Both the position numbers and the translations under genes were made by a program. DNA of 64,000 bases from Halocaridina rubra (Eukaryota; Arthropoda; Malacostraca; Decapoda; Atyidae), in assembly GCA_037179515.1 (NCBI GenBank), contig JAXCGZ010000096.1:87242-151241 (forward strand), written 5' to 3'. Positions within the stretch are counted from its first letter, which is position 1. Each line of letters opens with the position of its first letter. The notes under the pieces are model-generated. The model was given only the letters and a program-made list of their open reading frames with translations. It was not told where the DNA came from and ran no database searches. Below are positions 60,183 to 64,000 of the stretch, piece by piece.

Positions 60183-61934
60183 ATGTCTTCCAAGTGTCCT
60201 TCATCTTCTACGGCTTCTGGTAGTGAGCCTAAGCGGCAAAGGAAGATGTTGACCATAACACAAAAGGTAAAACTGCTAGATATGCTGAAGGAAGGAAGAA
60301 GGTTCTTGGATGTCGGCCGCCATTTCGGCATCAACGAATTTACTGTTCGATACATCAAAAAGGACGAGGCAAATATCAGGAAAACAGCGACTATTTCTTT
60401 TAGTAAAACAGCAAAGAGGGTTGTAACACCCCCGCAACAAAATAATAGTGCGGATGAAATCTGCTTTGGCCATGTGGATTGCTGATTGCAGGAAGAAGAA
60501 AATTACCTTACACACCAATATCATACAAAGGTGAAGAAGCTGTACGAACCCAACAACGACAGTGGCAACCGTAAGGAGGAGGAGAGAGAAGATATCGATG
60601 ACCCATGACCAGGACCCTCAAGCAATTCTCCACCGAGGACACGATCGTTCGTTGCAAGCAAGGGATGGTTCGCTAAATTTCAAAAACGCTATGGCCTAAA
60701 GAGCGTTTCAGTGCATGGCAAAGCTGCCTCTGCAGATACAGCTGCAGTTGAAGAATATGTAAAGAACGACTTCAAGAAAATTATCGAGGAAGACGAATAT
60801 GCTCCTGAGCAAGTCTTTAACATGGATGAGACTGGATTATTTTGGAAGAGAATGCCGTCTCGCAGTTTTCTCTTCAAGGAAGAAGCTAAAGCCCCGGGAT
60901 TTAAAGCGAACAAAGACCACGTTACCCTCGTCATGTGCGGGAATGCTGCAGGCTTCATGTTAAAGCCCAGGCTTATCTACAAGTCTAAGAACCCTAGGGC
61001 TTTAAAGAACAAAATCAAGAATCTGCTGTCAGTGAATTGGATGCATAACCCTAAGGCCTGGATCAGGAAAAGCCTCACATCGGACTGGTTTTACAAATGC
61101 TTTATCCCTCAGGTCAAAGTTTATCTTGCAGAAAAGGGCCTTGAATTTAAAGTCCTTCTTTTGATGGATAATGCTGGTGGCCACGCAACTGATCTCCAAT
61201 AAGAAGGTGTTCAAGTAGAGTTCCTGCCACCGAATACAACATCACTGATTCAGCCTATGGATCAAGGCGTTATTTGTGCGTTCAAGGCCCTCTACACACG
61301 AAATGCCCTGGCGAACCTGGTGGACTCCATGGATGTGGACAAAGAATTTGTACTGAAGATGTACTGGCGTAACTACACAATTGCTACATGCCTTCAAAAT
61401 ATTCAGAATGCAATCAATGAGATGAAGCTGGCCATAATCAATGCCAGCTGGAAGAAATTGTGGCTGGAAGTGATCTACGACTACAAGGGATTATCTACTG
61501 ACGAAGTCCATAACTCGGCAGTTGCGAAAGCTGTGAAGTTGGCTGCATTTCTAGGAGGAGAAGGCTTTAAAGATATGACTCACGAAGACATGAATGAACT
61601 GATCGACTGCCACTCGCAGCCTTTGACTGAGGAAGACTTGGAGGAAATGACGAAATCAGCATGTGAAGAAGAGAAAGAAGAACAACCAAAGGAAACGCAA
61701 GAAGAAGTCGAAGAACCTGGCCTTACACCCGAACGTCTGGCAGCCATGCATGAACATGCAAAAGAACTCCAACAACTGTCGAAGGAGCATGACGATAATA
61801 AGGTTCGTTCGGTGACCTTCTGTAATATTATCGACGATGCCATGACTCCTTACAAGACCATCTTCACACAAAAGAAGAAACAGCAACAGCAACTCTCCAT
61901 TACCATGTTCTTTTCTCGCAAAAAGCAGCCGTAA
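60183..61934 (+). pseudogene. Tigger/pogo transposase (family A), one frame with three stops
   Basis: The start MSSKCPSSSTASGSEPKRQR leads into a CENP-B-type HTH (VGRHFGINEFTVRYI). The second DNA-binding part follows (SKGWFAKFQKRYGLKSVSVH), then the DDE core: FNMDETGLFWKRMPS, APGFKANKDHVTLVMCGNA, LLLMDNAGGHATDL and FLPPNTTSLIQPMDQGVIC. All three catalytic Asp positions can be seen (NMDET, LMDNA, PMDQG). TGA at 60483-60485, TGA at 60606-60608 and TAA near 61200-61202 interrupt what is otherwise a single frame of about 580 codons. The C-terminal part is acidic and ends with Gln- and Lys-rich sequence. It is a relic of the probable source of the A-family non-autonomous copies. Confidence 0.88.
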
Positions 61935-62250
61935 AGCTGTCATTGGCTGTGGAGTATGTACACGTCATCATCACCTCATTCACGGAAAGCTTACCTATCA
62001 CGTTCATATAAAATTACGCTTGCACGCTGTTATTAATAAAGTAAAGGGTGGTTTGTTAACAGTGCAGGGAGGGTTCATACAGTAAAGGTAAAAATAAATG
62101 TAAAATACCTATGTATATATTGTGCTTCTACTTCGCAAATTTTCACCCATTGCTGCCGGTCCCGGAATTGAACCCCTGCAATACACGTGGGAGCACTGTA
62201 TGGACAGTCACCTCGTAATTTACGTGAGTTTAAACTACGCGAAATTGGAA

Positions 62251-63310
62251 TACACCTAGTTCTCAGAATAACGCCTAGATAGGTTCTCAGAAGTGTCGGG
62301 TAAATGGAAAATCGCGTGAAAAAAACGAGTTATTTTCCATAGGAAACAATGATAAAGGGCATAGATACGTTCCAAACCTTACATAGACACACCATGCCAA
62401 AGATATAAGATAAGTAAAAAACATATTTTATTACTACATAGCAAAGCAGAAAGCCCTGTATCTATTTTTAAGAGTGTACAAAAGATATTCATATTCACTT
62501 TACAGTTAGAAATTAACATACATTACTATACTTTACTCTATTATGCAGTGGGCAACAGTTATACAGTACACTGGGACATGCATGGTGGCAGTGAGCAAGT
62601 AACTTATGTGGTAGAAGAGGAGGAGGATGCAGGAGAACGAACTTTTATCTGCAAATGTATACAAAGATAAAATAAGAATTATAAATAACCAAAGCAAGAC
62701 TAAAAAACGAAAAAAAAAAAATAATAATCAATGGCTAAATCTACCATATGACAGATTAAAAAAACTTAACCTACACTCTCTAGAGAGGCACAGAGTTAGG
62801 GGGGATATGATTGAGGTGTATAAATGGTTTAAAGGGATTAACAAGGGTGATATTAATAAAGTTTTAAAAATTCATGATCAAGCCAGAACTCGTAATGGGT
62901 AATGGATTTAATCTTGATAAATTTAGGTTCAGAAGGGAAATTGGTGAAAATTGACTTGGTAATACCGTAGAGTATTCCTAGTATGATAATAAATGTTAAT
63001 ACCTTTTTTTTTTTTTTTAGGATGGGATAGGATAGGAGGGGAAAAAAAGGGGAGGGGATTAAGGATATAAGGGAATTGGAGGGAAAAGCACGAAAATTAA
63101 ATAAAGAGAAAAAAGAGAGGGGCAGACCCTCGTGCTAAGTTTTGATCTGGAATTTAGATTCTGAATTGTATTACTTAGACACCTTCAAATGTAGATTACA
63201 TAGACATATGACAGAGGTAGGGTGGGTGTATATATAATGCATAATGATGATGATCTTTTCCTATCGTAATCCTCTTTGTACTGGTGGAAGGAGCCTCCAC
63301 GGGCGCTTAT
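62251..63310 (+). mobile_element. element S copy 3, carrying the same LINE fragment
   Basis: It starts TACACCTAGTTCTCAGAATA (TIR as at 17172) and has the same left subterminal part as copies 1 and 2. After GTAGAAGAGGAGGAGGATGC it passes into the LINE fragment seen inverted in 46830-47290. The right TIR was not found, so the copy may be truncated or rearranged at the palindrome near 63220. Confidence 0.6.
62690..62960 (+). pseudogene. LINE reverse transcriptase C-terminal fragment inside element S
   Basis: The frame reads LPYDRLKKLNLHSLERHRVR, GDMIEVYKWFKGINKGDINK and then, past a stop, GFNLDKFRFRREIGENW. LxxLxLxSLExRRxRGDxIExYK is the usual C-terminal segment of CR1/L2-type LINE proteins. 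The related minus-strand copy is at about 46990-47230. Confidence 0.7.
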
Positions 63311-63445
63311 TTACTATATTATTTTATTTATTTATTTTTTTTAAATATAGTAAATAAGAGCCCGCGGAGGCTTCTTCCACCAGTACAAAGAGGATTACGA
63401 TAAGAAAAAATCAGCATCATTATACATAATATATATACCCACCCT
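63215..63445. repeat. imperfect palindrome, arms ~100 bp
   Basis: GGGTGGGTGTATATATAATG followed by CCTATCGTAATCCTCTTTGT (63222-63285) recurs inverted as ACAAAGAGGATTACGATAAG and ATATATACCCACCCT (63385-63445). The centre is AT-rich (63318-63350). The arms derive from the LINE 3' end also seen at 46850-46925. Confidence 0.75.
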
Positions 63446-63458
63446 ATTGGGTAGAATA

Positions 63459-63512
63459 GAATGTTGAGAGAGAGAGAGAGAGAGAGTAATAATAATAATA
63501 ATAATAATAATG
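63459..63512. repeat. (AG)n and (AAT)n microsatellites
   Basis: A GA run (about 63460-63486) is followed by an AAT run (about 63487-63510). On the minus strand the AAT run directly follows GGAAATAAAGC, the 3' end of the LINE to its right, and is probably that element's microsatellite tail. Confidence 0.8.
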
Positions 63513-63554
63513 CTTTATTTCCAACATACATTGGGTATTCAAATATGGGTGTAC

Positions 63555-64000
63555 AATTAAAATTTACAAGTAAAATCTTCCTTTAAGAGTAACTTCTTAA
63601 GATTATATTTAAAAGTATACACTGAACCAGCATTTTTTAGTTCTCTGGGAAGCTGATTATATAAATGAGGTCCACGAATGTTTATATCTCTTGAGCCAAT
63701 ATCAGTTTTAGACCTTCGTACTAATAAATCTTCCCCTTGACGGGTAGTTAACCCGGTAACTGAGCTTACTGTAGAAAAATTATACAAGCAATCAGGAATA
63801 TTGTTTCTTAGTATATTAAAAACAAAGGTACATATATCAAAAACATATTTATCTCTAATCTTTATCCATTCTAGATCTTTTAAAACAGGAGAGATGTGCT
63901 CGTATTTTCTTACATTGCCAACAGCCACTCGTGCTGCAAAGTTTTGTAACTTTTGTATTCTTTGTAATTGAGTCTTATTTGTACATCCCCAAACTTTGAG
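63555..64000 (-). pseudogene. non-LTR element H, C-terminal protein region and 3' UTR
   Basis: The minus-strand frame is open from the window edge: KVWGCTNKTQLQRIQKLQNF, AARVAVGNVRKYEHISPVLK, YVFDICTFVFNILRNNIPDC, DINIRGPHLYNQLPRELKNA and FKYNLKKLLLKEDFTCKF, then a stop. WGxxxxxxLxRIQxLQNxAAR and LPxxLKxAxSxxxFKxxLKxxL are typical of the C-terminal region of LINE RT proteins (CR1-like). About 148 codons are uninterrupted within the window. A tail of GGAAATAAAGC plus (ATT)n follows. Confidence 0.8.

Larger units (their letters stand above)
58025..62198 (+). mobile_element. Tigger-like element, family A copy 4, full span with transposase relic
   Basis: The left end is CAGTGAACCCTCGCTATATC after TA; the right end is ATACACGTGGGAGCACTG (62181-62198) before TA. 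Without the RTE insertion (58610-59813) the element is about 3.0 kb. Three ~190 bp subterminal tandem units lie in the 5' leader (anchor CATGTAACTCACAGTATTGC or variant at about 58268, 58453 and 59857). It contains the transposase region 60183-61934. Confidence 0.8.

Overview
The window is eukaryotic and repeat-rich. It holds the 3' halves of two conserved animal genes, split into many short exons with GT-AG introns, set in a dense field of transposon relics. The gene sequences are arthropod-like. Tigger/pogo and hAT DNA transposons, RTE-type and other non-LTR elements, tRNA-derived SINEs and long AT-rich, ATT and TA microsatellites together suggest a large crustacean genome, most likely a decapod. 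That assignment is an inference; no taxonomic marker gene is present. || Layout: 1-752 is a hAT transposase relic interrupted by a SINE. 1496-4168 holds two Tigger-like elements (family A) in inverted orientation. 4171-6597 is a decayed second Tigger family (B). 7971-9231 holds two MITE-type elements. 9544-21750 (+) carries the last eight coding exons of CNOT3/NOT3 (CCR4-NOT deadenylase complex), 483 residues ending in the NOT-box. Its introns contain a SINE, a 1.6 kb element with a ~180 bp minisatellite, and MITEs. 21751-26119 is the shared 3' intergenic/UTR zone. 26120-37005 (-) carries six 3' exons of YTHDC1 (nuclear m6A reader), 188 residues of its C-terminal Arg-rich tail; the YTH domain itself was not found. 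A decayed non-LTR element with endonuclease and reverse transcriptase (29372-32680) and a SINE with perfect 17 bp target-site duplications lie inside YTHDC1 introns. 37006-44700 is AT-rich with no gene recognised. 44747-52810 is a decayed non-LTR element (ORF1 zinc finger and coiled coil, endonuclease, RT) broken by insertions nested up to four levels deep. 53420-57251 holds fragments of the same families. 58025-62198 is the most complete Tigger-A copy, with a transposase in one frame broken by three stops and a 5'-truncated RTE inserted in it. 62251-64000 holds another copy of the minisatellite-type element with a LINE fragment inside, a palindrome and the C-terminus of one more LINE. || CNOT3 and YTHDC1 are convergent neighbours whose products both act on mRNA fate (deadenylation and nuclear m6A reading); the sequence shows no direct functional link beyond adjacency. 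No new enzymatic system was found. The most notable structures are the nested insertion stack, the inverted Tigger pair, and a DNA element that appears to have multiplied with a captured LINE fragment. Exon boundaries were placed by eye from splice signals, reading phase and remembered family sequence, and all transposon boundaries are approximate unless a target duplication is stated.
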